DNA of 64,000 nt, taken from assembly GCF_014905175.1 (NCBI RefSeq), contig NC_057792.1:10209101-10273100 (forward strand), written 5' to 3'. The stretch's first letter is position 1. Every line of letters starts with the position of its first letter. The notes under the pieces were generated by a model. The model searched no databases and was not told the origin of the DNA. It saw nothing but the letters and a program-made list of their open reading frames with translations. This stretch comes from Aphidius gifuensis. Its lineage: Eukaryota; Arthropoda; Insecta; Hymenoptera; Braconidae. Both the position numbers and the translations under genes were made by a program. Below are positions 25,012 through 37,439 of the stretch, in pieces.

Positions 25012-25080
25012 TGACGTGGCGCAAAGGTTAAGACGTCCGCTTCCCTACCGAGGGTCTAGGTTTCGAATCCGGTTACGGCA
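25012..25080 (+). other. tRNA-like Pol III module 4
   Basis: A-box-like TGGCGCAAAGGTTAAG and B-box GGTTTCGAATCC followed by GGTTACGGCA and an ATTTAGGTTTAG tail that resembles the flank of module 2. The ends do not form an acceptor stem. Unlike the other three it is not within an obvious palindromic-word element. Confidence 0.5.
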
Positions 25081-25884
25081 ATTTAGGTTTAGTTTAAGTA
25101 TTTAGGTAGATTTTAGGAATAAATAAAGAAAAAAAACTATAAATAAAACAATTAGACCCTTCTCGACAAACAAAATTAATGATGAATAAATATAAATACA
25201 GAAAAAAAAAAATTAATAAAAATAAAATTTTTCAATATTTTTTTTAATTACTCCAAATTTATTAAACTTTAATTATTTAAATTAAACTAAAATTGATTTG
25301 TATTAAACAATAATTTAATTGTTTGTAACTTTAAATTGTTTGTAAGAAATGTCAAATTTTTTATTTGAAAGCCAAGTACTACTTCCTACATTTGCTTATT
25401 ATCATTTGAATTAAATAATTTATTAATTAAAACAAATGGTACTTCATTTAAAAAAAAACGATAAAAATTTTCTATCAAACATTTACTATTCGAGTCAAAC
25501 ATATTGTGGCATAACTTTAGAAGTTTATTCCTTAAAAAATACCCCCTGCCGTTCGAAACAAGAATGTAGTCTATTATAGGGAACGTAGTAGTGTTAGTGT
25601 CAAGGCGTGGTGGGGATACTTTTTAGAAGTTTTTTCCTTGACGAAAATGATCTATCGTTTGACACAAAACGCCATCTGTATGAAATAATAAAATTTCGAT
25701 TATTTCAAGACTTTTTTCTTTCTCCTTACAAAACAATTATAATTTATATAAAAAAAAATTATTTCTTTTTTCAAAAATTTTCTTGCCAAGAAGTTTATTT
25801 CTATTATCGAGAAATATTCTTCTTTTTTTCGTCAAAAAATTTTCTCAGTGCACACTATTATTTTTATTTATTGTGGAAGACATT

Positions 25885-26184
25885 ATGTCAAGTAATAGTA
25901 ATGTTTATGTTCGAGTTAAAAAGACAACATTGAAAAAATTAATTAAAAAATCGACAAAAAAGCTGATAGAATCATTGACAGTTACTGATGATACATATGA
26001 ATCAAATGTAGCAAGTGTCAAACCACATCTTGTTATAAAACAATTATCTTTAAAAATTTCACCATGTAACAATGATGATGATAATAATAATAATGATAAT
26101 AACAATAATTTGGATGTTTGTCATAAGACTGTGCCAGCATCAGAGTTAAAATTATTATCAACAACAACATTACCAGTCAATTAA
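25885..26184 (+). CDS. Short low-complexity ORF, uncertain
   Basis: A 99-codon frame from the ATG at 25,885. The N-terminal part is Lys/Ser/Thr-rich, followed by an Asp/Asn run (DDDNNNNDNNNN) and an ordinary C-terminus. I see no known domain. The frame overlaps another ORF at its 5' side and there is no clear promoter. It could be a host exon or a chance frame. Confidence 0.25.
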   Translation: MSSNSNVYVRVKKTTLKKLIKKSTKKLIESLTVTDDTYESNVASVKPHLVIKQLSLKISPCNNDDDNNNNDNNNNLDVCHKTVPASELKLLSTTTLPVN

Positions 26185-27124
26185 TGTAGCTTAAAACAAA
26201 CAGCACCTTTTCAAGTACACAAGTGAAATATCTTCATACATTTGTTGTGCAAGGATTTTCTGGGATTGATTAAATTGAATAGATTGAATAAATTCGTCAT
26301 ATGTCTATTGAATAAATTTGTTATATGTAAACTTGACATTTTGATTTGGATTTTTTAGGCAACATGTCTAAACAATGGTATCAGCTTCATCCACTAACTT
26401 GTCTAAATAATCATAGATTTCTATTTTTTCATTATTCTCGTCATTACACATTTTTAACAATTTTAAAAACAAGTTTTCCAACAAGTTAATGATGATTTCA
26501 CATATGTACAATTTTATTTTTATTTTTGGTCAGTTGACATATGGTATCTAACCTAACCAAGAATATATTGAAAAAAATAACCCGAGAAAAACGAGTTATA
26601 TATAAGTATATATAGTTATATATAGTTATATATAGTTATATATAGAGATATACTGCCACTTTCTGTATATACCTGTATATAGTTATATATAACATTATTT
26701 ATATATATCTATATATATATATATATATAACTATATATAGATATATATATATTTGTTGAATGGCTACTTTGGTGACATCTTTTTTTTTTTTCTGAAATCA
26801 TTGAAGGACATCACAATGAATAGTGTCTTTTCGAAAAAAATTAAATATACTCATTTTTTCTAGAGATACGGGCAATAAAGCATAATGTGTCTACTTTGGT
26901 GACACTAGTCAGTAAGTGGTGTGGCTACTTTGGTAACATTTTCTATGTCACCAATCAAGCCAATTCTCCTATTACATATACATACTGATGTCACGAAAGA
27001 AGCCACATGTTATATAATAATGAGTTTATACGAATAAATATATTAATTGTCTAGACTCGTGACTTTTTATACAAAACATCAAACCACGAAATTATGTTCA
27101 GATTTATATAATAAAGTTTAGGTG
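26185..27124. other. Spacer with TATATAG microsatellite
   Basis: No gene seen. From about 26,595 to 26,755 runs an impure TATATAGTTATATA microsatellite. Around 26,760-26,960 the phrase CTACTTTGGTGACA recurs four times. Confidence 0.6.
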
Positions 27125-30100
27125 AATGAATTTTACTAGTATTGATTTGAAAAACGTTAAACTAGTGTTTGACGAAAATACGTATTATTCTTCAAATTTT
27201 GTCTTGTATTTGTCGTATGTTTTCCGTAGTAACGTACGAGTTTCCGAACATCTATTTTCTATGGTTTTTTACTTTTTTTCTCAATTATTGCATGGGTCAG
27301 GGTCAGATAATGTTAAAACCAGTGTCTCGGAACGAATCTAAGCAGTTTTGAAGCTTATTCATGTGATTTCAGTTTTTCTACTGTCACCAATCTATCCACT
27401 TAACAGGAATTTTAGTTTCGTCTCGTCAAACTGAAAATAGAAACTTTCTCATAACTAACTGTCCGAGGGACTTAAAGATTCCAGACAGGTTACATTCGAA
27501 TCGAGCGTATGGAATATGACCGAGAATATCTAATTCGAGTCAATAACTGTGGTGTAGTCTTCGTTTTTGTCGTAAGTTTTTTATAGTAACGTACGAACTT
27601 CTAAAACGTTATTTTTCCATAGTTTCTGATTTTTTTTCTCAATTATTGCGCGAGTCACGGTCAAGATGTTGAAGACCAGTGACTTAGAAAGAATCTAAGC
27701 AGCTTTTAAGCTGATTGACGTGGTTCCTGTTTTTTCACTGTCACCAATCTAGCCACTTCTGATTTTTAAGTTTCGTCAAGTCAATCTGTAAAAAGAAGCT
27801 TCCTAATAACTAACGGTCTCAAAAACTTAATGCGTAAGTTATATACGGATCTGTCGTAAATGAAATATGATAGAAAACATCTAGTTCTAGTCAACGAACG
27901 TCGTAATTTTTGTTTTCGTCGTATGTTTTCCATAGTAACGTACGGATTTCCGAAACGTTAATTTCCCATAGTTTCACGTTTATTTTCTCAATTATTGCTC
28001 GTAAGGGTCAAGAAATGTTAAAATCAGTGAATTAGAAAGAATCTCAGCAGTTTTTAAGCTGATTGACGCGATTCCGGTTTTTTCACTGTCACCAATCCAG
28101 CCACTTGACAGCATTTTTCGGCTCCGTCCAGTCGAACTAAAAAACAGAAACCACCTGATTACTAACTGTCCACGTAACGTCAAGCTTTTAGACAAGTTGT
28201 ATTCAGATCAGGCGTATAGAATCAGACATAAAATATCTAATTTTAGTCAATGAACGTCTTGTATTCTTGGTTTTCGTCGTATGTTTTCCTAGTAACGTAC
28301 GAATTTCCGAAACGTTAATTTTCCATAGTATCGCTTTTTTTCAATTATTGCTCAGGTCAGGTCAAGAAATGTCAAGATCAGTGACTTGAAAGAATGTCAG
28401 CAGTTTTCAGCTGATTGACGATTCCTGTTTATTCAATGTCACCAATCCAGCCACTTGACAGATTTTTAAGTTTCGTCCAGTCAAACTAAAACAGAATCCA
28501 CCTGATTACTAACTGTCCGAAACGTAAAGCTTCTAGACGAGTTGTTTTCGGATCAGGCGTATGGAATCAGATATAAAATAAATAATTTAGTCAATGAACG
28601 TCTTGTATTCTTTTGGTTTTCGCCAGTAACGTACGAATTTCAAAACGTCAATTTTCCATAGTTTCTGAATTTTTCTCAATTATTGGTCAGGTCAGGGTCA
28701 AAAATGTTGAGACCAGTGACTTAAAGAATCTCAGCAGTTTTGCTGATTGACGCGATTCCTGTTTTTCACTGTCACCAATCCAGCCACTTGACAGGATTTT
28801 TAAGTTTCGTCCAGTCGAATAAAAACAGAAACCACCTGATTACTAACTGTCCACGTAACGTAAAGCTCACAAGTTGTATTCGATCAGGCGTATGGAATCA
28901 GACATAAAATATCTAATTCTAGTCATTGAACGTCTCGTATTCTTTTGTTTTCGTCGTATGTTCATGTAACGTACGAATTTCCGAAACGTTAATTTTCCAG
29001 TTTCGTTTTTTTCTCAATTATTGCTCAGGTCGGGTCAAGAAATGTTAAGACCAGTGACTTGGAAAGAATCTCAGCAGTTTTTTTGCTGATTGACGCGATT
29101 CTTGTTTTTTGACTGTCACCAATCCAGCCACTTGACTGGATTTGTTTCGTCCAGTCGAACTAAAACAGAATCCACCTGATTACTAACTGTCCAAGAAACG
29201 TAAAAGCTTCCAGACAAGTTATATTCGGATCAGGCGTATGGAATAGACAGAAACTGTCTAGTTCTCGTCAATGATCGTCTTGTATTCTTTGTTTTCGTCG
29301 TATGTTTTCCATAGTAACGTACGAATTTCCGAAACGTTGATTTTCCATAGTTTCCGGTTTTTTTTCTCAATTAGTGGTCAGGTCAGGGTCAAGAAATAGT
29401 GAGACCAGTGACTTGGAAAGAATCTCAGCAGTTTTTCAGCTGATCCACGCGATTCCTGTTTTTTCACTGTCACCAATCCAGCCACTTGACTGGATTTTTA
29501 AGTTTCGTCCAGTCAAACTAAAACAGAATAACTGTCCAAGAAACGAAGCTTCTTTAAAAGTTATATTCGGATCCGGCGTATGGAATATGACAGAAAATGT
29601 CTAGTTCTAGTCAATGAACGCTTATTTTTGTTATTGTCGTATGTTGTCCATAGTAACGTACGAATTTCCGAAACGTTGATTTTCCACAGTTTATGGTTTT
29701 TTTTCTCAATTATTGGCTGTATCAGTCAAGAAATGTTGAGACCAGTGACTTTGGAAAATCTCAGCAGTTTTAAGCTGATTGACGCGATTCGTTTTTCACT
29801 GTCACCAATCCAGCCATTTGACTGGATTTTTTAAGTTTCGTCCAGTCGAACTAAAAACAGAAACCACCTGATTACTAACTGTCCAAGAAACGTAAAGCTT
29901 CTAGACAAGTTATATTCGGATCAGGCGTATGGAATCGACATAAATATCTAATTTAGTCATTGAACGTTCGTCTCTGTATTCTTTTGTTTTCGTCGTATGT
30001 TTTCCAGTAACGTACGAATTCCGAAACTTTAATTTTCCATAGCTGGTTTTTTCTCACTTATTGCTCAGGTCGGGTCAAGAAATGTTAAGACCAGTGAATT

Positions 30101-31630
30101 GGAAAGAATCTGCAGTTTTCAGCTGATTGACGCGATTCCTGTTTTTCACTGTCACCAATCCAGCCACTTGACAGGATTTTAGTTTCGTCCAGTCGAAACT
30201 AAAAACAGAAATCACCTGATTACTAACTGTCCACGTAAATCAAGTTTTAGACAAGTTTATTCGATCAGGCGTATAGAATCAGACATAAAATATCTAATTC
30301 TAGCCATTGAACGTCTCTGTATTCTTTGTCGTATGTTTTCCATAGTAACGTACGAATTTCCGAAACTTTAATTCTCCAGAGTTTCTGGTTTTTATTGTAA
30401 ATCTTGGCTCACGCCGGGGCAATGAAATGTTAAGACCAGTGACTTGGAAAGAATCTCAGCAGTTTTTCAGCTGATTGACGCGATTCCGTTTTTCACTGTC
30501 ACCAATCCAGCCACTTGACAGGATTTTTGTTTCGTCCAGTCGAACTAAAAACAGAACACCTGATTACTAACTGTCCACGTCAAGCTTTTAGACAAGTTGT
30601 ATTCGGATCAGGCGTATAGAATCAGACATAAAATATCTACTTCTAGTCAATGAACGTCTTGTATTCTTGGTTTTCGTCGTATGTTTTCCATAGTAACGTA
30701 CGAATTTCCGAAACGTTAATTTTCCATAGTATCGCGTTTTTTTTTCTCAATTATTGCTCAGGTCAGGGTCAAGAAATGTCAAGATCAGTGAACTAGAAAG
30801 AATGTCAGCAGTTTTTCAGCTGATTGACGCGATTCCTGTTTATTCAATGTCACCAATCCAGCCACTTGACCGGATTTTTGAGTTTCGTCCAGTCAAACTA
30901 AAAAACAGAATCCACCTGATTACTAACTGTCAAAGAAACGTAAAGCTTCTAGACAAGTTGTTCTCGGATTAGGCGTATGGAATCAGATATAAAATAAATA
31001 ATTATAGTCAATGAACGTCTTGTATTCTTTGTTCTCGTCGTATGTTTTCCATAGTAACGTACGAATTTCCAAAACGTCGATTCTCCATAGTTTCTGAATT
31101 TTTTTTTCAATTATTGCTCAGGTCGGGGTCAAGAAATGTTAAGACCAGTGACTTGGAAAGAATCTCAGCAGTTTTTCAGCTGATTGACGCGATTTTTGTT
31201 TTTTCACTGTCACCGATCCAGCCACTTGACAGGATTTTTAAGTTTCGTCCAGTCAAACTACAAAACAGAAACCACCTGATTACTAACAACCAACCAAGAA
31301 AACGTAAAGCTCAGTTTATATTCGGATCAGGCGTATGGAATATACATGTCTGTTCTAGTCAATGAACGTCGCTTATTTTTGTTATTGTCGTATGTTGTCC
31401 ATAGTAACGTACGAATTTCCGAAACGTTGATTTTCCATAGTTTATGGTTTTTTTTCTCAATTACTGCTCAGGTCGGGGTCAAGAAAAGTAAAGACCAGTG
31501 ATTTGGAAAGAATCTGCTATTTTCAGCTGATCCACGATTCCTGTTTTTTCACTGTCACCAATCCAGCCACTTGACTGGATTTTAAGTTTCGTCCAGTCGA
31601 ACTAAAACAGAAACCACCTGATTACTAACT
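27125..31630. repeat. Satellite array, about 350-bp unit, 13 copies
   Basis: The marker GTAACGTACGAATTTCCGAA (or close variants) occurs at about 27,228, 27,586, 27,934, 28,292, 28,626, 28,966, 29,314, 29,653, 30,007, 30,344, 30,693, 31,054 and 31,404. Units of 334-361 bp also share CAGCTGATTGACGCGATTCC and CTGTCACCAATCCAGCCACT. Length variation comes from many small deletions. Short ORFs that recur with the unit are not genes. The array ends abruptly at about 31,630. Confidence 0.92.
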
Positions 31631-31639
31631 TATGTAGAT

Positions 31640-32035
31640 TTAAATATTATAATTTTTAATTGAATATATGCACAAGTCAAGTCTCGTGTCAAGCTTGATA
31701 AAACGAGCTTGACACAAGGCTCGTGTGAAGCCGGGTAAAACAAAAAAGTACAGGCTTGACACAATTATAATGCCTGATGAATCGAAATAAATGTCATGTT
31801 TACGCTTGGTATACCAAGCTTGTGTCAAACTTAAAATCCAATGTTGACACAAACTTGTAATCCAAGCTTGTGTCAAACTTAAAATCCAATCTTGACACAA
31901 GACTGATTTCCAAGGCTTTGTGTGAGCCTAGAGTCAGACCATCGTAACAGGCTCGACACAAACTTGGGACACAAGGTTTGGAAATCAAGCTTGTGCCAAG
32001 CCTGTTACAATCGTTACGGCTGGGCGATTCCTACC
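31640..32035. repeat. GCTTGTGTCAAGC palindromic-word element, partial
   Basis: Repeated GCTTGTGTCAAACTTAAAAT and CTTGACACAAG words in both orientations. The right end, ATTCCTACCTGGGA, resembles an inverted CCCGAGTGGAAAT terminus; the left end is lost at the satellite junction. Confidence 0.55.
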
Positions 32036-32369
32036 TGGGAAGTAGTATAAGCATAGCCGATAAAAAATTTTTTTTTAACTGAACATTAGTCAGTGCCATT
32101 ATATTTCAAATAAAAAATGATATATATTCATTTTTTGCAATTTTTAATATAAAATTTGAAGATTAAAGATTTTAATGTAATCAACTTGAGGAAGATTTTT
32201 TTGAAAAATGTATTTAAATACGAAATAAATTTAATTTATATCTTTTCAGTCAAATTTATAATTTACTTTATATTTTTTGAAATTAATCAGATATAAATAA
32301 AATTTACTTTATATTTTTGAAAAATATAATTTAAATATAAATCATATTTACTTTCTACATATATAAAAA

Positions 32370-32830
32370 AAAATTTATGTTGCTTACAATTTAATTTTTT
32401 TGACTGCATTAATTCCTTAGCTACTCCTTTTTTCTGGTATTCTAATTCATCAAAATAAATCATATCAATATTATTAGTCAAATAAATAAATTAAAATATC
32501 AAGGAAAAGCAGCAGCTAAGAAAAAATAGAGTTAACGAATTGATGCAGCTTACTTTTGAATTTCTTTGGCTGCATTAATTCCTTAGCTCTATTTTTTCCG
32601 TGGCCATTGCTTGACTTTGGTTATTATTAATTTTTTAAACAAATTACATGACTCGATTTGTAAATAGATTAATAAAAACCAAAGAAAAACAGTAGCTAAA
32701 GAAAAGACAAAGCTGAAAAATTGATGTTTCTTACTATTTATTTTCTTTGGCTGCATTAATTCCTTAGCTTCATCTTTTTCTTAGCTACTGCTTTCCTTTG
32801 CTATTTTAACAAATGAAATTGATGCAATTT
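32370..32830. repeat. Fold-back units with TAGCTAAG words
   Basis: Three consecutive inverted units (AAGGAAAAGCAG against CTACTGCTTTCCTT type) related to the hairpin array at 4,290-5,935. Non-coding. The preceding 32,040-32,370 is AT-rich with AAATATAAATT words. Confidence 0.6.
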
Positions 32831-32904
32831 ATTTGAATAATTCAAGATACCAAGTCGCCAAAGAAATTGAATGACAAGCGTTATCAATTCCAATCATTAT
32901 TATT

Positions 32905-32970
32905 ATTTTAAATGACAACACGCCGAAGATGTTTACACATTTTCTGCGAGTCTAGATGGCTCACAAATTT
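32905..32970 (-). repeat. Copy of a transposon-end sequence
   Basis: CGCCGAAGATGTTTACACAT and GCGAGTCTAGATGGCTCAC are, in inverted orientation, the sequence found at 37,440-37,503. It lies just upstream of the four-exon host gene, whose start codon is at 33,039. Confidence 0.6.
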
Positions 32971-33038
32971 TTTTTTTCTTTTCGTTTTTATTGTTTCGTG
33001 ATTGAAGATGCAAATTAAATAAGAAAAAAATATCAATA

Positions 33039-33658
33039 ATGGAGTTGAACTATAGAAGGAGAATGAGTGTCTACGAAAGGGAAGGAGAGCGAAAATGGTT
33101 GTACCGTCAACCATTGTATTTAACGAAACAATTATTGATGAAAAAGGTTTGCTTTTGGATTTTAATTATATAATTATTGTTTAATAAAATGATATATTTA
33201 AATACTGATAACTATTCTTCTTAGATTCATTTTGAGACAAGAAAAGTGTATGCTGAGTTTCTAAATCTTGAGAAAGACAACCGGGTGCATGATTGGACTT
33301 GGAAGCATCAACGTGAATACTATGTGCATTATGTAATAAAAAAGACTTTTTTGATAATCAATAATTAATAAAAATGAATCATTTTATGTGAATATTTAAT
33401 TATCTATTTATTTTCAGTATAATCAGAAAAATTCTTCAATACGTGAAGATATAAAATTATTAGAAAAATTGGAAGAATGTGAGAGAGGTAAAAAATTTTT
33501 TTTGGGTTTTTAACATTTATTTTTTTTTTTTATATTCATGAATAAATCAATTTTTTTTCTTTATTGTTATAGAAATTGCTTGGTGTCAATATGAAGCTAA
33601 ATTAACACCAATCACTAAAGATGGAACTTTTAAGGACCTGCGAGCTCTTTACCCTTAA
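33039..33658 (+). CDS. Four-exon host-type gene, 123 aa, function unknown
   Basis: Exons 33,039-33,146, 33,225-33,332, 33,418-33,487 and 33,573-33,658 join in phase with donors GTTTGC, GTAATA, GTAAAA and acceptors TTAG, TCAG, ATAG, giving 123 codons and a TAA stop. The introns are short (78, 85 and 85 nt), AT-rich and typical of insects. The product is basic and rich in charged residues; it contains a KWLYRQP motif near residue 25 and ends DLRALYP. The conserved feel and compact structure suggest a small housekeeping protein, perhaps organellar because of the LYR triplet, but I cannot name the family. AATAAAT signals follow within about 100 bp. Confidence 0.7.
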
Positions 33659-33924
33659 GAAGTTGAAGAGTATAAAAGAGGTCTATCTATATGCAATGCG
33701 AACACAACCCTCAATCAGTTTGAAAGATGTCTTGACAGAAATAAATAAATATATTAAATAAATAAATGAATACAGTTGAAATAAATAAATAATAAAACAG
33801 GAAAATTCAAAAAAAATCTTCTCATTTTTACCCTCAATTCTCTAACCTACAAAAGCTATGAATAATTCAATAAATAAATAAATGAATCAATGAAACAATA
33901 AACAAATAAAAAACAGAATATATA

Positions 33925-34735
33925 TAAGCATTCAAAGAAATCACTTCGGCTGACCCCTACCGATTCATTTGAAATTTTTAGGTGTATTTTGGACCACGAT
34001 TAACACTACACCATAAAATAATTTTTTTTATCGAGTATTTTCAAATTAGACCAGGTTTAAAATTCTGAAATTTTTTATCATCTCGAGGTCACCCATAAAA
34101 TTTTGGGAATGGGCCGATAATAATTACTAATTTTTTTATAACTGATTGAAAAAAAATTTTTTTACGAATTTTAAAAATAGAAAAATTTAATAATGGTTTC
34201 TTGTAAAGAAATCAAAAATAAAAATAAATGATATCTCGATGAATTTTGTTTTTCCCTATATTTAAGGATGGAAAGATAGAAAAACTGCGATGCTTAAAAT
34301 TCAATTTTTGAAGCTTTTACCCTCGAAATATGGAAAGAACCTAAATTTGCCCAGATATCATTTATTTTTATTTTTGATTTCTCTACAAGAAACCATTATT
34401 AGATTATTTTAAAATTGGTAAAAAAATTTTTTTTAAATCAGTTATAAAAAAATTAGCTATTATTCTCGGCCCATTCCCAAATTTTTATGGGTGACTTGTT
34501 TTTACCTCGAGATGATATGGGAAAAATTTCAGAATTTTAAACCTGGTCTGATTTGAGAAATACTCGATAGTAGAAAAAAAAAAATTATTTTATGGTGTAA
34601 AAATGGTGGAAAAAAATTGAAAAAAAATAAGGTCGTTTTTTGGTCCAAAATACACCTAGAAAAAAATTTCCAAGTGAATCGGTAGGGGTCAGGCCGATGA
34701 CTCGGTGATTTGACCTGGAATGCCCCATATATATA
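33925..34735. mobile_element. Fold-back MITE with GGGGCATTCCA end
   Basis: Left arm (about 33,950-34,210) and right arm (34,370-34,735) are reverse complements: CTGACCCCTACCGATTCA, AGGTGTATTTTGGACCA, ACCAGGTTTAAAATTCTGAA. The right end reads TGGAATGCCCCATATA; a similar GGGGCATTCCATGTCAA lies at 36,671. No coding potential. Confidence 0.75.
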
Positions 34736-34937
34736 TATATATATATCAACATATATAAACAAAACATAAGTTTACAATTGATGTCCCTGGAAGCCTCAAT
34801 TTTAGATGAGCTGTTTATTTTTTTATCATAGCTTTAATAATCAAAAGAAGTGAAATATAAAAAAAAATAGCAAAATTTTAAAGTATAAAGTTGAATAATT
34901 TGCTGAATAAAAAAAAAAAAAAAAAAAAAAATTAGGC

Positions 34938-36040
34938 GCTTTCATCAGAAGCGTCTTGATTTGTACCACTTTGTAATAATTTGTACTAATTTGTACCACT
35001 AAGCAAGGAATTAGTATCTTAAAAATAACAAAAAAAAATTATTTACTCGAAAATGTTAATTAACAATTGAATATCTGCTGTAATTATTGAAGTACAAATT
35101 CTGCTCTCCCTGGTGGAAATATTACTCCGGCATTTCTCCGTTTTTGGCCTATTTCCGGAGAAATTACTCCAGCATGAGGATGATGGCGGAGAAATTATTC
35201 CGGCAAAAAAATCGTGGCAGATTAATTTTTCCGACATTAATCTCATGCCGGAGTAATTTCTCCGGAAATGGGCCAAAAACGGAGTAATGCCGAAGAAAGC
35301 CGGAGTAATGGCGGAGAATTATTTCTTTCAAGGCTTGACGGTACAAGTTAGCTCACGTTTGCTCTTTGAAATAAAAAATAAATTATTTTAAAATATTGAA
35401 TTTTGGAGGCACCATGCAATTGTTAATAAAAATGTTTGATTAACAATTGCATGGCGCCTTTAAAAATCAATATTTTTGAATAATTTTTACTTTATTTTAA
35501 AGAGCGGAACGTGGGCTAATTTTGTACCCTCAATAATAATAACAAAGTATTGTAAATTGAAATTTTGGAGTAACATGTTTTTTTATTATTATTATTGAGG
35601 TACAAATTAGCTCAACGTCTGCTCTTTAAAACAAAAAAAAAATTATTTGAAAATATTGATTTTTAAAGGCACCATGCAATTGTTGATTAAAATTTTCATT
35701 AACGATCGCATGGTGCCTCAAAAATAATTTTAAATAATTTATTTTTTATTTTAAAGAGTAGAACGTGAGCTAGAATGAAATGTGTACCTCAATAATTAAA
35801 GCAGATATTCAATTGTTAATTAACGTTTTGGAATAATTAATTTTTTTTTTTGTTGTTATTTTTGAGGTACAAATTCAGGGCTTTAGTACAAATTATTCTG
35901 CGTCTGTAGCAATTTTTTTTTCCTCTGAGTCATCTAGAAAAAAAATCGGTTTTAACCCTTTCTCCACTCTTTAATTTTAAGGTACAAATCAAAACAATTG
36001 CGGTGCAAAATGGTACAAATTAAGACGCTTCTAATGAGTA
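34938..36040. mobile_element. Fold-back element with AGAAGCGTCTT ends
   Basis: Ends are AGAAGCGTCTTGATTTGTAC and the inverted GTACAAATTAAGACGCTTCT. Inside are two large palindromes (about 35,340-35,525 and 35,590-35,790) repeating CACCATGCAATTGTT and TTAGCTCACGT. A second element is nested at about 35,098-35,335. Confidence 0.7.
35098..35335. mobile_element. Nested CCGGAGTAATTTCTCC-word element
   Basis: Starts CCCTGGTGGAAATATTACTC, a variant of the CCCGAGTGGAAAT terminus, and repeats CCGGAGTAATTTCTCCG words in both orientations. The right border near TTATTTCTTTCAAGG is a poorer match. Overlapping short ORFs on both strands only reflect the palindromes. Confidence 0.5.
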
Positions 36041-36690
36041 TATTCTAGATTATTTTTCTAGGACTTATGCAGGCAAGGTTCACGCACCTGTATAATTCTT
36101 CTACATATTTTCATTTAACCGTGAATGATGAAATAATAACGATATTAATTATATATAAGAAATAACAAATCTTCTTGCATATAAATAAATCGAAAATTGA
36201 AACATGCATATATATATATACTTATATTTAGCTAAGGGAGAATTAAAAAAAAAAAAGAACAAGCACACACACGGACAAGAAAAAATCCGATAACTATGCA
36301 TATATGCACATATCCGTATGTACGACATCAAACGTCTCGAGAGTGGGGTCAACGAGGACATTTAGCTGAGAAATTTATTTTTTAATAAGTTTTTGTTTTC
36401 GGCTTTTACTGATGTTGATATCTTTTTTATTAGTTATTGGAAAAAATCGAAAGTAGGCTTATTAGAAAGAGGGTCATCGATATATATTATAAAACTATTT
36501 TTATTTTTTTTTTTTCGGCCAATAGTTAGACTGCAAATTGATAAATTAGAAATTATGATGTCACAGAGCACAAACTTAAAATACTTATACCCGGTAGAGA
36601 GGTCGCGTTCGTTTTATATATTTTTTTCGTTCTAAAATTGAGGCGAGACCCTACCGGGTCTCCTGATATGGGGCATTCCATGTCAACTCA
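36041..36690. other. AT-rich spacer, no gene supported
   Basis: Nothing coding. GGGGCATTCCATGTCAACTC at 36,671 resembles the outer end of the MITE at 33,925-34,735. Confidence 0.4.
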
Positions 36691-36758
36691 CAGGGTTTTT
36701 CCCCTCACCCTCTCAGATTCGAAAACAAATATTTTTTTTGAGCTAGTCATCGACTCAG

Positions 36759-37088
36759 ATGTACCTCCGATTTTTTTTTATTCTTAACATCATTAACCAC
36801 CGAGCCAGGCATAAAAATGTTGACAGTTTTTATATAAACCAGTCATACGCCCGTATACCAGAACATTTGGTTCAAGATAATGTGAATTTCCTCATTTTAT
36901 TCGAACAAGATGAGATGAACTTGCGGCATATATATAATGATCATGTGAACACAGACATGACATTCGAGAAATTTAAAATCATGTGCTTGAAATGCTGGAA
37001 AGATAATTATAGATTTATTGTTATTGATAAAGATAGTAGAATAAATCCTGGACGATACAGAAAAATTTTGATACATTTAGCAAAATAG
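36759..37088 (+). pseudogene. Packaging ATPase fragment (element B)
   Basis: About 90 C-terminal residues of an A32/FtsK-like ATPase of the Polinton type: INQSYARIPEHLVQDNVNF, then HVNTDMTFEKFK and IDKDSRINPGRYRK. The Walker A and B region is missing upstream. Start codon not meaningful. The frame ends naturally at TAG 37,086. Confidence 0.65.
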
Positions 37089-37439
37089 CGTGCAGAACAG
37101 TTCACGACACCAAGAGTGCAAGATGCCTCTGACTAAAGAAAACCTTGTTAAAGAATCTAATATTTTAAGTGAATTAGAAAAAGTTTGAAAAATAATACAA
37201 CAAAAACATAAATTATTGAAACATAATCAAGATACTTTAGAGCAGTCATCGATTAGTTATTTTAAGCCACTGCTGACACCACTCAAACAAATAAGTGATA
37301 AAGTTGTAAATGTTTCAGATTAAAAAAACATTGAGTTTTTAATTTTTATGAGGAAAATGACGATAACAAAATTGATGAAAATAGTAAAATTTTCGATGAT
37401 ACTTTAATAAATGTAGAAGAAGAAAAAAATAATTTTAAA

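Noticed and set aside
27126..31365. Several ORFs of 60-107 codons as genes
   Set aside because: They recur at the satellite period and break wherever the unit carries an indel; they are by-products of the repeat.
35043..35346. Overlapping ORFs on both strands around 35.1-35.3 kb
   Set aside because: Produced by CCGGAGTAATTTCTCC palindromes; the peptides are the same words read from both strands.
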